Positions 22,501 to 35,434 are shown, counted from the first letter of the stretch. The stretch is DNA of 64,000 nucleotides from Megascapheus bottae (GCA_024803745.1 JANJXV010000014.1:477001-541000); one strand, 5' to 3'. Numbers and translations: made by a program. The notes: generated from the sequence alone by a model not told the origin.

Positions 22501-23754
22501 GTCTTGTCTGAAGGAAGTGTGTTCTTTATCATCAGAGTGCTTGTGGACAACTGTGATCATCTGTGAATTGGGAGGGCTGATATACTGATCAGTGTAAACA
22601 TCGATCTCAATTATGTGCTGGATAGTGCTGGAAATGGAGAAAATACCAGTAGAAATAGAGAACTGAGTTTTGGTGTAAAGTAGGAAGATGAAAAGGTGTG
22701 GGATCCAGTCTTCCTACAGAGACAGAGAAAAGTGTGTGAATGGTTATGGCCACTATGCTGGTTGGTTTCAAGAAGTGAGCACTGTAACATGGCAGCCATG
22801 AAAGAAAAGTGCCCAGTGCAACATCAAGATCAGGTTCTCAATTTTCTAAGGAAGGAGATGGCCCTTCACCACCCTGGGTAGTTCCTCCCACCTGCCGCTT
22901 TCTGAGGCCAGAAGGTTGAGTTGCCCTGGACAGAGGAGGCAGGGATGTGAAGCCTATAAGTGTTATGTTGGTGCCAATTTCCTGCTTCTCTCAAAATCTA
23001 TGTCTTTGTGCAATTTCCTGGTTATTCTACCTGAGCCTGTCCTACCAGGTGTACACCTAATGACCCTGTCTCTCCTGATCCCCATGTAAACAATCAGAGT
23101 GTGCCTTACGAACTGTGGTGCTTGCTGCCATTTAATTCCTTAAACTAATTTCCTGAGAAAGGAGAACCTGGAAAAGGAATCTTTTATTGGTTCTGGTTCT
23201 CAAATAATACTACGTAGGTGGTCCATTGATGACCAGGGTGGTTCTGGTGATGGGATACATGAAAAGGTAGTTTTCTCCTTCTATCTGCTTACCTTTGCTG
23301 CTGAGTGGAAAGTTTTCAGCTCCTGGCTTGAGCTAGCCTTCATTCTTTACTCATAATCCAGCTCAAACCCAAACAAGATTTGGTGACCACAACTTAATCA
23401 AGGAAAGTCCTGAAAACAGGCCATTACCAGGGAAGAAGCTGTGCTGGTTTGTTTACAGGATCTGTGCTTACCATGGACATTTTATAAACCATAAACTGGT
23501 ATCTGTTTATTTCAGCAATTTCAGTCTAATGAAAGGAGGTTTACTCTGTGCCTTGGGAAATTTCCTTCACTCAGTCTCCAGACTCAAGCTCCTTTATACA
23601 TGAAAAGAGGAGGCTGGGCTAAAAGGTCTGTAGAAAAAAATTTTTTTCTCTAAGCTAAGAAATCTCTAAGCTACGATATTGTAAGGAATAGCTTGGTCAT
23701 TTCTTTAAAAGGCTTTAAATTATGAATTTATTGTTAAAGAAAGCATATCCCCTC
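22501..23754. other. ICA1 first-intron sequence, nothing recognised
   Basis: A short perfect A/T palindrome lies near 23632-23649 (AGAAAAAAATTTTTTTCT). No gene signal. Confidence 0.45.
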
Positions 23755-23975
23755 TTGGCACTGGTGACTTACATCTGTAATCCTAGCTATTCAGGAGGCT
23801 GAGATCTCAAGACCATGGTTCTAAGCCATCCAGGGCAGGAAAGTCTGTGAGATTCATATCTCCAATGAACCCCCGGAAAACTAGGAGTGGAGCTATGGCT
23901 CAAAGTGGTAGAGCTCTAGCCTTGAGCAAAAGAGTTCAGTGACAGGGCCCAAGCTCTGAGTTCAAGCCCCATGAT
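23755..23975 (+). mobile_element. B1-type/ID composite SINE
   Basis: TACATCTGTAATCCTAGCTA, GATTCATATCTCCAATGAAC and AAGCTCTGAGTTCAAGCCCC; the tail passes into a purine microsatellite. Confidence 0.9.
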
Positions 23976-23992
23976 CAACAGAAAGAAAGAAC

Positions 23993-24031
<39 letters not shown>

Positions 24032-24100
24032 AGGAAAGAGGAAGGAGGGAAGGAAGGAAGGAAAGAAAGAAGGAAGAAGGTAGGAAGGCAGGCAGGCAGG
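23976..24100. repeat. (GA)n/(GGAA)n/(GGCA)n purine microsatellite
   Basis: AGAAAG units, a pure AG run near 24005-24030, then GGAA and GGCAGGCA units. It grew from the tail of the adjacent SINE. Confidence 0.93.
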
Positions 24101-25334
24101 CTGGGTGGAAGAAAATGCATCTCGTAATTGCTGTTATTTTACTAAGGAACTGTTTTTTATATGGTAGTCCCTACATTCACATTTCTTGTTCTCTCACTAT
24201 ATTATTAACCATTCTATTTATATATGAAGTACATACATTTCAAACAAATGCATATTTGCAGATATAGGCAAATATACATATGCCTATACATGCATTTTCC
24301 TTATTGTTTTACTTCTGATGATGTCTTTGTATTCCATCCACTCCAAGTTATCATTCACAAGATTCTTATTTAAAAGAAGCAGTTTATTTTGTTCATGGAT
24401 TGGACCTTTTTAAAACAAATAATGAAAAAGGTAATTAAAATAGACATATGTGATTTTGTGCTTTACAAATGACATCTTTAACAGAATAATTGTCAGAGAT
24501 TTTAGACGGAAGATAGACCAAAGATATCTAATACAAAATTAGTGACCTAAGATAGACAATTAATTCCTAGCTCTTTGCTGATTTTCTTAATGCCTTAGAT
24601 AGACCAAGGCTGTTCCAGAAAAATATAATGGCAGCCACAAACAGTATAGTCATTGCTATATATGTAAACATTATTGATATATAGACATTACATATTTTTG
24701 TATTATATAATGTATAAATGTACATTGTATTACAAGATACATATATATATATACTATATACATATATGTGCACCATATATACCACAATGTTCCAGTTGTA
24801 GTAAAATGTTTTTAGTCTAAATCACTGAAATGGGAAATTAACTTGATAATACATTTTATTTACTCTAATATATCCAAAATATTATTTCAACATAAAATAT
24901 AATCATAACAATTGTATTATACTAATATATAATATTATGTCTAATATGACCTATTATGTATTATGTTCTACATTCTATATAGTATAGTTATAAAATATAA
25001 ACTTAGTTGTACAAAATTTAATTATATATCAATATGAAATACAAATAAATTGTATCCATATCAATTATAGCTTCATTAATGAGATGTTTTATTTTGTGGG
25101 GGTTACTAGGCATGTGAAATTAGCTGTCAGTTTTACAAAAAGAAACCATCTGAATTGGGACAATCCTATATCAAGTGCTCAGTGGCCACAGGGTGACCTC
25201 TACGTTGGACACCGTAGATTTAGATGATAGAGCTAAACTACCTCAGATTATTGTTCTACTCCATAACAGATATTAAAACTTGGAATTGCTTTTTAAAGTA
25301 GTATTTGTAAGAGTCTTCCAGTTGTGTCTCAAAT
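24101..25334. other. Very AT-rich intronic stretch
   Basis: Contains TA-rich runs (about 24735-24785 and 24890-25080). No gene or repeat family is recognised. Confidence 0.5.
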
Positions 25335-25535
25335 GGCTGGAACTGGTGGCTAATGAGGCTGAGATCTGAGATCACTGAAGCTAGACTGGTTAGGAAAGTT
25401 CATGAGGCTCTTATCTCCAATTAACTACCAAGAAGCCAGAAGTGGAGCTGTGGCTCAGGTGGTAAATCACTAGCCTTGACCAAAATAGTTCAAGGACAGG
25501 CTTCCGAACCTGAGTCCAAGCCCAATGACTGCCTC
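25335..25535 (+). mobile_element. B1-type/ID composite SINE, internally deleted
   Basis: AACTGGTGGCTAATGAGGCT shows loss of part of the 7SL-derived half. TCTTATCTCCAATTAACTAC and GGCTCAGGTGGTAAATCACT follow. Confidence 0.85.
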
Positions 25536-26704
25536 GCAACCCTTGTCACTTAACAAGGCTCTCTGCAGGTGAATAGATAGGTTTTTTTGTTGTTGTTGTT
25601 ACAGAAGTGATTGGAGATCTTTGTGGCTACAATGTTCCTCTATTCTTTGTTTTTTGAGATTAAGTTTATACAGAAAAGACTACCATAAATACAGATTCAA
25701 ATATTTATGCTAAATTTGAATCGGCATTTGAAAGTTACATAAACCAATTTAAATGATATCAAAAGTAAATATGTCTAATTAGCAATTTTCTTTTCTAAGC
25801 AATTATTATTATTTTTTCTTAGCAAAAGGAAACTATTGACTCTTTTTACCATTTTTTTATCTGCAAATCTATTTTTGTATGACTAGTTCTTGGACATTTC
25901 TTTCAGTTTTGTTGTTTGCAAATGCTAGCATCTTAGATATTGCTGCTCTGATTTTTGTTGTAAGAGAAAATTCAGGAAGATTCCCTTTTTCTAAAGTAGG
26001 ACTTTATGCAAAAGAAAGAGCCCCAGACCACACCTCTTGTGAGGAGTTTGAGTTTTGTCATTTATTTTGGTGTTTATCTTGTTTTATAAAGACTATTAGA
26101 TAGGGTGAAGGTTGAAGATGATAATGTTTTAAAGGATAGTTTGACTTATTTTTTTGGTTTCTGTTCTATTCAAAATTTTCCTTTGAAAAACATCTTTTGG
26201 AATAGAGGAACGGTTTAGATGAGCACCAGGTAGACAGAGTAATGAATGTTTCATTCCCAGAATTTCTCATGGTGAACCTGACTTTGAACTTAACCGCAAA
26301 CAATATATCTCCATCTTTAGTATCCTAATTTCATCATCTTTTAAAATCAGTCCACACCAGTTGAGGAGACCAAGGCCAACATGACAACGTTATATTCTTA
26401 TTTGTAAGCTTTCTGTAAGACATGTCTTTGAAAAGAATTGAATCTGTGTGTATAGGCATCTTAGATGCCTACTCTACTGTCTATGGTTCTACTCAGGAGC
26501 AAAGTCAACGCAGATAGGTAAAAAGACTTTGAGGAGGCACCAACATGTCACGGTAATGATTGTACAAACTCTTATGTTGGGGAGTATGTTGTGTGGTGTT
26601 CAAATGTTTACAGTACACATATGATTTTAGTAGTCTTAGGGAGTCAGTAAGCTTAATTTTGCCCATATTTTAACATCTGAGCTGCTGAAATATGAATAAA
26701 ATGA
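25536..26704. other. ICA1 first-intron sequence, nothing recognised
   Basis: No supportable feature. Confidence 0.45.
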
Positions 26705-26935
26705 TCCTAGCTAGGTGCTAGTGCCTGCAATCGGAGATTTAAGGCTGAAGTTTAAGGATCACAGTCGAAGCCAGCCTGAAGAGAAAATCTTTTGAGATTC
26801 TTATTTCCAATTAACCATTGAAAAGTTAGAAGTGGAGCTGTGGTTCAAGTGGTAGAGCACCAGCCTCGAGTAACAAAATTGGAGACAGCATCCAGGCCCT
26901 GAGTTAAAGGCTCAATACTAGAATTTGTGTGTGTG
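26705..26935 (+). mobile_element. B1-type/ID composite SINE, diverged
   Basis: TAGTGCCTGCAATCGGAGAT, TCTTATTTCCAATTAACCAT and GTTCAAGTGGTAGAGCACCA; a GT/CA microsatellite follows. Confidence 0.8.
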
Positions 26936-26939
26936 CATG

Positions 26940-26981
<42 letters not shown>

Positions 26982-26984
26982 AAT
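26936..26984. repeat. (CA)n microsatellite
   Basis: A CA run at about 26944-26982. Confidence 0.95.
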
Positions 26985-29794
26985 CCAAAGAGCTCTCTAA
27001 GTCATTAACATAAAATATAAATTTTCCTAGTAACTTGCATCTACAGAGTTTAAAAACTTGTCCATCTTTTAGCTGCCTGGAACAGGGTCAGAATTTTGTT
27101 TTCCTCTTATAAGAATTGTTGACCCATAAAATTAAGGTGTGATCCTGCTTCACATTTACTTGTTTATGAAATGTCAAAAATTATTTGTGGGAAGCACAAA
27201 ACTAGAAAGAATCTATTGCGAAGCTCAAAGTAATCACAACCTCATGAAAATGTGAAGGAAAAGCCATGTCATGTCTGAGAAGTAGAAAAAAAAATCCATA
27301 AAATCTACTCCAAATGAATATTTAGCTGTTGCAAAGATTAGCAAAGCTAACTCAGCCTCCTACCCTACACCTGAATATCCTTTTCTCAACACATCAAAGA
27401 CCCTTTCTGATGAACCAGGATTTGAAAACAATTATGAATGCAGTTAATTATACCTAGAGAAATTGTTCTAATAAAATGACTTTATATTTTATACTCTAAA
27501 GACACTTCTCATAAGAAGTTATAAAAATTATAATTGACCTGAAAGTGTAAGTGATAAACATCTAAGGGGAAAAAAGATGAAAACATATTCTACCAAAATA
27601 AATACAGATTATTGCTTTATTTGAAAAAGGTTTTTAGCAATAGTAAGTTTGAACTCAAAGATTTTCATTTATTTGCCAGGTGCTCTACTATTTGCATCAT
27701 TTCCAGTCCTTTTTGCCCTGGCTTCTTTTTCTTGGACCATCTTCCTCCAGTTTAGGCTTCCCACCATAGCGGGATGACAGGCATGCTCTACCATATTCAG
27801 CTCATTCAATTACTGTTTACCTTGCTATCTAGAACTTCTACAAAATCGTATGTCTTCTGGTCATAAAGCAAAAGGGGAAGCCTGCCTGGAGGCTAATTGG
27901 CTTTCTGCTCCCAAGCTGTTATGTCTCTGGGTCTCAAACTTCCCACTTCAAAAGGGAAGTGACTGCATTCCATTGTTTCTTCTCTCTGTTTCTACTCTTC
28001 TTTTTTACTTAACGTTTATTCTGAAGTTACTCAGCAGAGAAATAAACCCAAAGACAGGTCACTTGAATAGAAATAGCGGGTGTAATAAACTGACAGAAGA
28101 ATCTCCACTTCTCTGAAGACAAGAACACTTTTGAAGTGCTTGGCTCACCTGTAGGATTCAGTATATGAAAGAACATAATAGTGAAAATGGGTCATTTTCT
28201 CAGATGAGATTATTTTCTGAATAGGAAAGTGGAAGAAAGAGGAGAGGATATAAATTAGTCTTTTCCAACTGGAGACATTGCTACAAGTTTGTTTGTGATA
28301 GATGCCTTTAGTGACTGGCATATTAACTATAAGCTACAATGCTGCACAATTGCATTAGAATAGAAACCTGCCATATCTACTACTGAAGAATTCCCCCCCC
28401 CTCTCTTTCTCCTTTCTCTCTCCACATAACTCCCCAGTCCACATCCTCCCCCATCGTTTGCCTAATCAGAAGCTGCTAGTTCTCAAAGACATAGCCCAAA
28501 TGCCATGTAGGAATCCAGTTCTGATCCCTTTTTCTAGTAAGAAGGGGACATTTTCCCTTATGGTGGTCTCGTTCCATGGGGAGCACTGAGCCTTCTCTCA
28601 TGTCTCTCTTCCAGATAATATACAAATAGCACCAAAGTCTGTGATATACAGTAATAGGAGATTTTAGCCATTTCATTATAAAGATTTATTCTGCTTATCA
28701 TCAAATAGAAGAGATTATTGCTTGTAAGGTCTTATCATTTTATATTCCATGAAGAAAAAAGCATCTGCCATACGGTTGATGGGGTTGTGATTTTAGCAGA
28801 AATCCATTTTCAGGAATGTCGAAATGTCAACAGACTTGCATCTCAGAGCCTTTGCCAGGTGGTGCTATGAAGCTAGTGTTTGAGTGACTTTTCTGTGGAA
28901 TGGTACTAAGGGATCACTTTGTATCCACACGGCTGCAAGGCAGCCTGCTTTCTTGAAAAGCATGCTGCTTATAGAAAAAAAATAACACAAAACCTCAGTC
29001 TATTTCCTCAAAGAAAGCTAAATGCTCTGTGCACAACAGAACTGAAAAGCTCATAGTATCAGTTTTTAATCTAGCAAAATAGCAATTTTCAATAAATTAG
29101 GAGAAAGTTACAAAGTTTTCATTGGCTCAGATCTGCAATTCAAGAATTTCCACCATATGCTGCATACAGACACAAGGAAGAAGGAATGTGGGTTCAACTC
29201 AGACTTGAAGTAACAGAAAAAACTCACCAAACAGGAGAGAAAAATTCTCCCACTTCAGTTGGCGCAATAACTAACTTTAAATGTGAAACTTTTGTGGACC
29301 GAAGAGTAGCAATATGATCAAATGATGACTGATCTTACCTTTTCCTGTGAATAAGTATAGGCTCAGGAATGTTAGGCTCGTTGCCTAAGTTAAATGTAGT
29401 CAGAGATACCAAGTACTCACTGCTGAATGGAAGGACTCAGAAGAGAGAGTACTAGCTCAGAGCAAGTCGTCATTGCAATTGAAGCCAGCCCATATGGAAT
29501 GAGAATGTTCTCTCATGTTTCCAAGGAGAGGAATCCAGCACAAGGGCTTGAGGTAGCCAAAGATAGACTGATTACTTTTCAACAGTGAGTCAAAGTCCAT
29601 GTTTAGATAAGCATCTGTGAGCCTTAACATATTGGGGAAAAATTGTTTATGTCCAAGCTGTTCAGTTTGGTAAAAATGGGCATGAAGTACCTTGAACTTG
29701 TAATGACAGGAAAGTTACTGCCCCTTTACAAATTCACATAGGTGATTAAAAATAAGAGCTAAGCACAGAAAGTTTACATAAAGAGAAGTGTAGA
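26985..29794. other. ICA1 first-intron sequence, nothing recognised
   Basis: 2.8 kb with no recognised repeat except a possible old SINE-like stretch near 27675-27800. The 28380-28480 part is pyrimidine-rich with a C run at 28390-28399. Confidence 0.4.
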
Positions 29795-30125
29795 TTAGAC
29801 ATGGTGGTGTACAGCTGTAATCTCAGCTACTCCAGAGGTAGAGATAGGGAGAACTGAGATTCAAGGCCAATACAGATCAAAAGTTAGTGAGACTCACATC
29901 TCAACAAACAAGCCAGGCATGCTGTCTCACATATATAATCCCAGCTTCAGGAAGCTTAAGATTGGAGGAGGTTAGTTCAAGGCTGTTCTTGGGCAAAACT
30001 GTGAGACCCTATCCCAAAACAGCCCCAATAAACCAAATAAGAGTGGGTACATGACTCAAGTGGTAGAAGTGCCTACCTAGCAAATGCAAAGCCCTATGTT
30101 TAAATCCCAGTAGTGTCAAAATAAA
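29795..30125 (+). mobile_element. Old composite of B1-like monomers plus an ID-like unit
   Basis: Two 7SL-type starts are visible (ATGGTGGTGTACAGCTGTAA and GGCATGCTGTCTCACATATA). They are followed by ACTCAAGTGGTAGAAGTGCC and a tRNA-like end TTTAAATCCCAGTAGTG. It may be nested insertions. Confidence 0.65.
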
Positions 30126-30162
30126 AGGAAAATCAGAATGATTGTGACATGGAACTGTATTT

Positions 30163-30654
30163 ATGAAATCTAACAGAGTATCCCTCCTGCTTGTTCTCAG
30201 TCAGAAGGACGTGACTAAGGAGAGCTACAGTGCCCACCCTGGGACCATGAAAGACACATTGCAACTCCATCAAGGGGCAAGTCTAAGGGGGGATAGATTG
30301 GTCATCATTGGTCAGATACTAATCTCTGAGCAGAAAGTATCTCTCTCCTTTCCTTCTGTCCCAGACACTGAGCACACCTCAGAACTCATTTCCATTATCC
30401 AAGCTGCTATATCCATGGTAACTTGCTTTTCATATCTGCTGACTTATATGAGTGAAATGTGCTCTATTTCTATGAACAACTGCTATGCCTTCCTATGGAG
30501 GGGACAGAGTTTCCCTGTGAAAGACATTCACAGGGACAAAATGAGTGCTTCTGTCCTCACAAGCGCTGTGACAACTGCTCTCCTTGGGCATATCTCCCAA
30601 GGGAAGATGGCCACAATGGAACTTTTCTGTGCCCTTAAAAAACACCAGATATGA
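30163..30654 (+). other. Unexplained 163-codon open frame, probably not a gene
   Basis: An ATG-started frame of 163 codons runs through non-repetitive, moderate-GC DNA inside the first intron. I recognise no domain. There is a hydrophobic stretch around residues 81-96 and no signal peptide or repeat. No promoter, polyadenylation signal or splice context stands out. It could be a chance frame or the remnant of an unrecognised retrocopy or LTR. Confidence 0.2.
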
Positions 30655-31094
30655 TGACATTCATGTTGTGAGTGCTTGCTTTGTGGCAGAAGGGAAGAAA
30701 TAGTTTCCTTTGAAAATTCTGCATTCAAGTAGACTTTGGGCCATTTTATAATGATATTTTTACACAGAATTTACAAATTTGGAGATCTGTGTTAAGGGTC
30801 TCCCGACTCTGGAAATTTTGCTTATATGTCTACCTTTCCTGCTAACTTAGACTGTCGAATACTGTACCCACTAAATTCGTGAGACTATTGAGTACTCAAT
30901 ATCCGATTTGAGATTTGCTGTAGGTATAAGATGCATATCCTATTTCAGATTTGGTACTAAATGAAGAATTTTAAAATGTCACTGGTAATTTTTATATTGG
31001 TTTTATATTAAAATAATATTTAATACATGTTAAGTTAAATAAAATGTTTTCACTATTTCTTTTTACTTTTTCAACAAAGCTATTAGCTCTTTGG
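30655..31094. other. ICA1 first-intron sequence, nothing recognised
   Basis: AT-rich toward 31060. No supportable feature. Confidence 0.45.
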
Positions 31095-31310
31095 GTAGTA
31101 CTGGGGTCTTGGAGAGGAGGAGTACTTTGGGTCTTGTTCTTACTAGGCTGGCACTCTACCATCTAAGCCACCCTTCCATTCCTGGATTTTGCTGGTTATT
31201 TTGGAGATGAAACATATTGAATGTTTTTGCCTTGGCTGGCCTTGAAACACAGTCCTCCAGATCTCAGCCTCCTGAGTCATTAATTACAGACATGAGAACC
31301 CCGTCTATTA
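31095..31310 (-). mobile_element. Old B1-type/ID composite SINE
   Basis: Antisense signatures: GGCACTCTACCATCTAAGCC, GGCTGGCCTTGAAACACAGT, ATCTCAGCCTCCTGAGTCAT and ATTACAGACATGAG. Confidence 0.75.
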
Positions 31311-31714
31311 AATAATTTAAATTTCCCTGTGTTATTATTATAGTATTATTCCATAGGACAGAGCTAGGGGTAGTACCTGGTACATATAAATTATATGCTC
31401 AATGCATGTTTGATAAACTATGTTCTTAAACTGAGATGAAAGCGGTAAGCATTATACAAATTTTTAAAAATAGTAATGATTTTAACATTGGGTGTGGAAA
31501 ATGACAAAGAAAGATGGGATGGATTATGCCAGGAACTTATATGATGTTCATTGTCTCTGGTGTGAAGTGAGAACACATATAAAAAGAGATGTTAGGAGAG
31601 GATCGCAAAGGCTCAATACCTATGTGCACATGACCTTATAGAATAATGCTTATTGACATGAACTCCAAGAAATGGAAACAAGAGGATCGTTTTATAGAAC
31701 TGTAGGCAGTTATT

Positions 31715-32036
31715 TCTTTTTCCTTCCCCTTTGGTTTATTCCCTGTTGTCACTGCTTTTGATTTCTGTATACCTTGTCTTGTATATCAGATTATCTAATT
31801 TAGTGAAGGGAAAGGAGAATGACAGTGGGACAAAGGGTGTACCAATTGAACAGTGATATGGGCTAGACATTATGTTGGCAATAACTTTACAGTTTTTGGA
31901 GGAAGAGTCGGGATGGGGAAGTGGAAGAAAATGAGGGTGAGGGTAACACAATTCAAAAAGAAATGTACTTGTTACCTTACTTGTATAACTGCTATCTCTC
32001 TGTTCATCATCTTTTACAATAAAATAGCCAAATTTA
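31715..32036 (+). mobile_element. Old L1 3' UTR
   Basis: TTTTTCCTTCCCCTTTGGTT, GTACCAATTGAACAGTGATA and TTTACAATAAAATAGCC parallel the 6040-6460 copy. Confidence 0.75.
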
Positions 32037-32754
32037 TAGAATCATAGTAGAATGGTCGATACCAGGTGCTGAAGTGGGGGAGAGATAACTTGTTCTTCAT
32101 TGGGTGTATAATTTCTATCAGTGCAACATGAAAACAGCCTAAAGATCTACTGTTCACCAATGTGCATATAGTTAATAATACTGCCCGATGCACTTCAAAA
32201 TTAGGAGAAAAAGACTAAAGGTGTAGCTAAGAGGTTGAATGCTGACCAGGTAAGCTGGTTCAACCTCCAGCACCACAAGTAAACTATCCCAACAGCTTCT
32301 AATGAAGTCAAATTCAAGGCCAGAGTATAATTTAACTTCTCTTGGTGAGAGAGAATTTGTTGGAAATTCTGAATTAAAATAATTGTGCACTTGTAGAGAA
32401 GTTGTGTTCATATGAGAAACTGTGAGCTTGGGGGCCCTTCTGATTGAACTGAGAGGAGGTCAACACATACGCATCCTGAATATTGTTCCCAAAGCAAATG
32501 GTCCAGATACACACTGCCATCTACAAAGAAGTGAGCTGGTGACTGTGGGATGCTGTCATTCAGAGGCATCAGAATACTTGGAGTTGTCTCTTCTTTCCCT
32601 CTCTCATCTCCATACCTCAAGCTCAGAATTTTGTCACCTTCATTTATTTCCCTTAAAATATATTTTAATTGTATTATCAAACTTTTGGGGTGAGGGAGCA
32701 GAGTAGTTTGCACGTGCTAGACCAGGGCTTTATCACCAAGCTACTTTTAAATGC
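32037..32754. other. ICA1 first-intron sequence
   Basis: A possible ID-like monomer relic lies at 32215-32290 (GTGTAGCTAAGAGGTTGAAT, then GGTTCAACCTCCAGCACC). Otherwise nothing is recognised. Confidence 0.4.
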
Positions 32755-33475
32755 ATCAAAGCATTTTTAAAAATTTTTTCATTAAAGAATTTATTAACAT
32801 TGATTTTTACATCATATTTCAAATAACATGTTTAACAAACAAGTATTCAAGAAGGGAATCTCTATATATACTCACTGGCACTTAGATTTTAGAACATAAT
32901 TAAAATTAAGCTGAAAGTTTGTATGTCATAGATACATATTAATCTATGAAATAAAACATGTCTATAGAGTCATAAATTTTTATGTCTATGTAGTTATGTT
33001 TATATTTCCAATACCATGTCCATAACATTGGGAATGCAAATATTGAGTCCTCGCTCTTGTATTGCTTGGATCTAATAGCCACATATTAAGGATACCAGGC
33101 ACCTTTTGTTCCTTTGGTCTTGACTTATCTCATTCAACATGATTCACTCTAGCTTCATCCACTTCCCCCCAAATGCCATTATTTTATCTTGTCCATAGGC
33201 TATGTAGAATTCCATTGTGTATATATATATATACATATATATATATCACATTTTTTGTATCCATTCTGCAGTAGGGCATCTGGGTTGTTTCCATTGCTTG
33301 GCTATTGTGAATAGTGCAGAAATGAACATAGCTGAGCAGGTGACCTTATCATATCCTAGGTATGATGTTCAGGATAGATGCCCAGGAGTGGTATGGCGGG
33401 ATCATAGGGAAGGTCTATTTTCAGTTCCTAAAGAAACCTCCAAACTGCAAAGCATTTTTTTAAACTTGGGAAAAC
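32755..33475 (-). mobile_element. L1 3' end of a second, older subfamily
   Basis: Antisense ORF2 end motifs: ATAGGCTATGTAGAATTCCA, GGGCATCTGGGTTGTTTCCA and TGAATAGTGCAGAAATGAAC. A 3' UTR shared with 1300-1440 lies on the left. A (TA)n run at 33220-33247 interrupts it. Confidence 0.85.
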
Positions 33476-33785
33476 CCTAGTTACTTTAGGTGTTGTTTTG
33501 GGTACAAAAAGAATGAGCAGATTCAATCAAGCATTCCATAGTGTTGATATGCTTAGCAATAACAAGGCAACAGCCAGAGGTTCCATGTCTGGCCTCGTCT
33601 CTATGTAGTAAGCTGCCTGTTCTTTCCATTAACTAACTGCTAAATGTTAATGTTGGGTCTGGCTAGTTTGCATAAGGGAAGCAAACAAAGTGACCCACAA
33701 AAATATGAAGTGACAGATTTACTAATGAAATAAAATGAAAATGCTAAACTGATAAATACATCTTCCTCCCTTGCATCTCCCCCAT

Positions 33786-34300
33786 TTTATATTTTCTTGT
33801 AAAGGTATGCAGAGGGGTTACAGTTACAAAACTAAGGCAAGGAGTACATTTATTGTTGAGTAGTTATTCCCTCTCTTGTTTTTCTCCCACTTTCCCTCTC
33901 CCTCATCCTCCCTTCTTTCCCCCTTTCCAAGTAGTAAAGATGTAGTGTCTTGTGAGTATTGCTGTTTTATTGGTTCACCCTTTGCCTTTTGTCTCACCAT
34001 TTTGTTTCCCCTTCCCTTCCCCAAATTAGGTAAACTTATATAATATATAAGACACAGGGTAACACAATCATAAATGGTGGCATCAAGGGATAAACCAAAG
34101 GAAAAGACAAAAAGAAACTTCACACAGCACATTATGAACAAGGACAACACAATTAAACCTAGAATAAAACATAGAACTATCCTATGCCCCAGCAACAATC
34201 TCACTCCTGGGCATTACCCAAATGAACACAAACAAGGCCACACTAAACTACCGACCAGCACAACTATGTACATTGCAGCATTATTCTCCCCTGTATCTTT
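33786..34300 (-). mobile_element. L1 with head-to-head halves, possible twin priming
   Basis: 33797-34050 is L1 3' UTR on the minus strand. 34160-34300 is L1 ORF2 on the + strand, encoding HKQGHTKLPTSTTMYIAALF-like sequence. This is the arrangement produced by twin priming, but I find no clean target-site duplication, and 34051-34159 is unassigned. Confidence 0.6.
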
Positions 34301-34471
34301 CTTGGTATAAAATTCTAGCTTCTTCTTTTTTTCTAACACATGTGTTTTTAAGTATTTGGACAACATACTATTCATGTCTTTAAGATATTGCATATGAAGT
34401 ATTTCAAATCGAATAAAGAGTTATACGGATATAATATAATCATTACCTACTTTAACACAAAGAATGCTACA

Positions 34472-34682
34472 GGGCTGGGAGTTTGGCCTAGTGGTAGAGT
34501 GCTTGTCTAGCATGCACGAAGACCTGGGTTCAATTCCTCAGCACCCCACATACATAGAAAAAGCCAGAAGTGGTACTGTGGCTCAAGTGGTAGAGCGCTA
34601 GCCTTGAGGAAAGCCCAACGACCGTACTCAGGCCCTGAGTTCAAGTCATCAGACTAACAAACAAAACAACAACAACAAAAAA
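34472..34682 (+). mobile_element. Dimeric ID-type SINE
   Basis: Starts GGGCTGGGAGTTTGGCCTAG, has GGTTCAATTCC as B box, and ends in a CAA-rich tail. Confidence 0.93.
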
Positions 34683-34721
34683 GGGCCTTAACCTTTCACT
34701 TAGCTTTCTCACTTAAGGCTG

Positions 34722-34872
34722 TTACTATTCCACTTGAATCATACCTCTACTTCTCGATTTTTGATAGCTAAGTGAAGATAAAGTCTGTTGGATTTGTCTG
34801 ACTTCAGGCTGACTTCAAACTACAGTCTTCAGACTTGGCTTACAGCCATGGGTCATAACTACCCAACTCAAT
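34722..34872 (-). mobile_element. Diverged B1-like SINE fragment
   Basis: CAGGCTGACTTCAAACTACA and GCTTACAGCCATGGGTCATA resemble the antisense 7SL-derived half. Confidence 0.45.
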
Positions 34873-35390
34873 ATTTATGTCTCATGTCTCATTTAAAATT
34901 AATTTTTGTAATGGAATGAAACTGTGATGGTTTTAATATTTTACAAAACTAGCCTCATCACAGTTCAGTTCATATTTTTCTTTTGTTCTTTATTCAAACA
35001 ACTCTTTCACAAAAAAATATGATCATTATAGGTTGAATCAAGATTGTTACATATTTGCATATATCAGTAATTTGTAGTATTTCTCATATTTTATACTTCA
35101 TATAAATAACATATTGGTGTTGCTTTCTGAAACTCATTATTACTATTGTTAATGTTAACATATGTTTGTTTCTAAAGCTTTATTTATGATATTTCTTCCA
35201 ATGTTACTTAGCTAATGTGCTGTATTATTCCAAAATGTTTGACCCCTACCATACAACTAGAAATTGCTTAGATTGAAATTTTTGTATAATATAGAGTGTA
35301 ACTGCTAAATATATTTTATTTATTTCAGGTTTAATATAACATATCCTATCATGTGTTTTCCCTGTCCCTTCTCCCCAAATTATCAACTGT
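34873..35390. other. End of the ICA1 first intron
   Basis: AT-rich DNA leading to the acceptor at 35391-35392. Nothing else is recognised. Confidence 0.5.
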
Positions 35391-35392
35391 AG

Positions 35393-35434
35393 AAAAAAAA
35401 TAAAAGAAGAAGAAAACATGTCAGGACACAAATG
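35393..35434 (+). CDS. ICA1: ICA1 first coding exon (start codon and residues 1-5)
   Basis: The exon follows an acceptor AG at 35391-35392. It has 25 nt of 5' UTR, then ATG at 35418-35420, then codons for MSGHK, and ends with two bases of a split Cys codon before the consensus donor gtaagt at 35435. ATG has A at -3. MSGHKC is the known N-terminus of mammalian ICA1 (ICA69). Known for the family: ICA69 is a cytosolic AH/BAR-domain protein of neurons and endocrine cells. It pairs with PICK1, acts at Golgi and immature secretory granules in dense-core vesicle formation, affects AMPA receptor traffic, and is an autoantigen in type 1 diabetes. The exon is short, but it is supported by the exact phase match to the next exon. 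The acceptor boundary is less certain than the donor. Confidence 0.88.
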
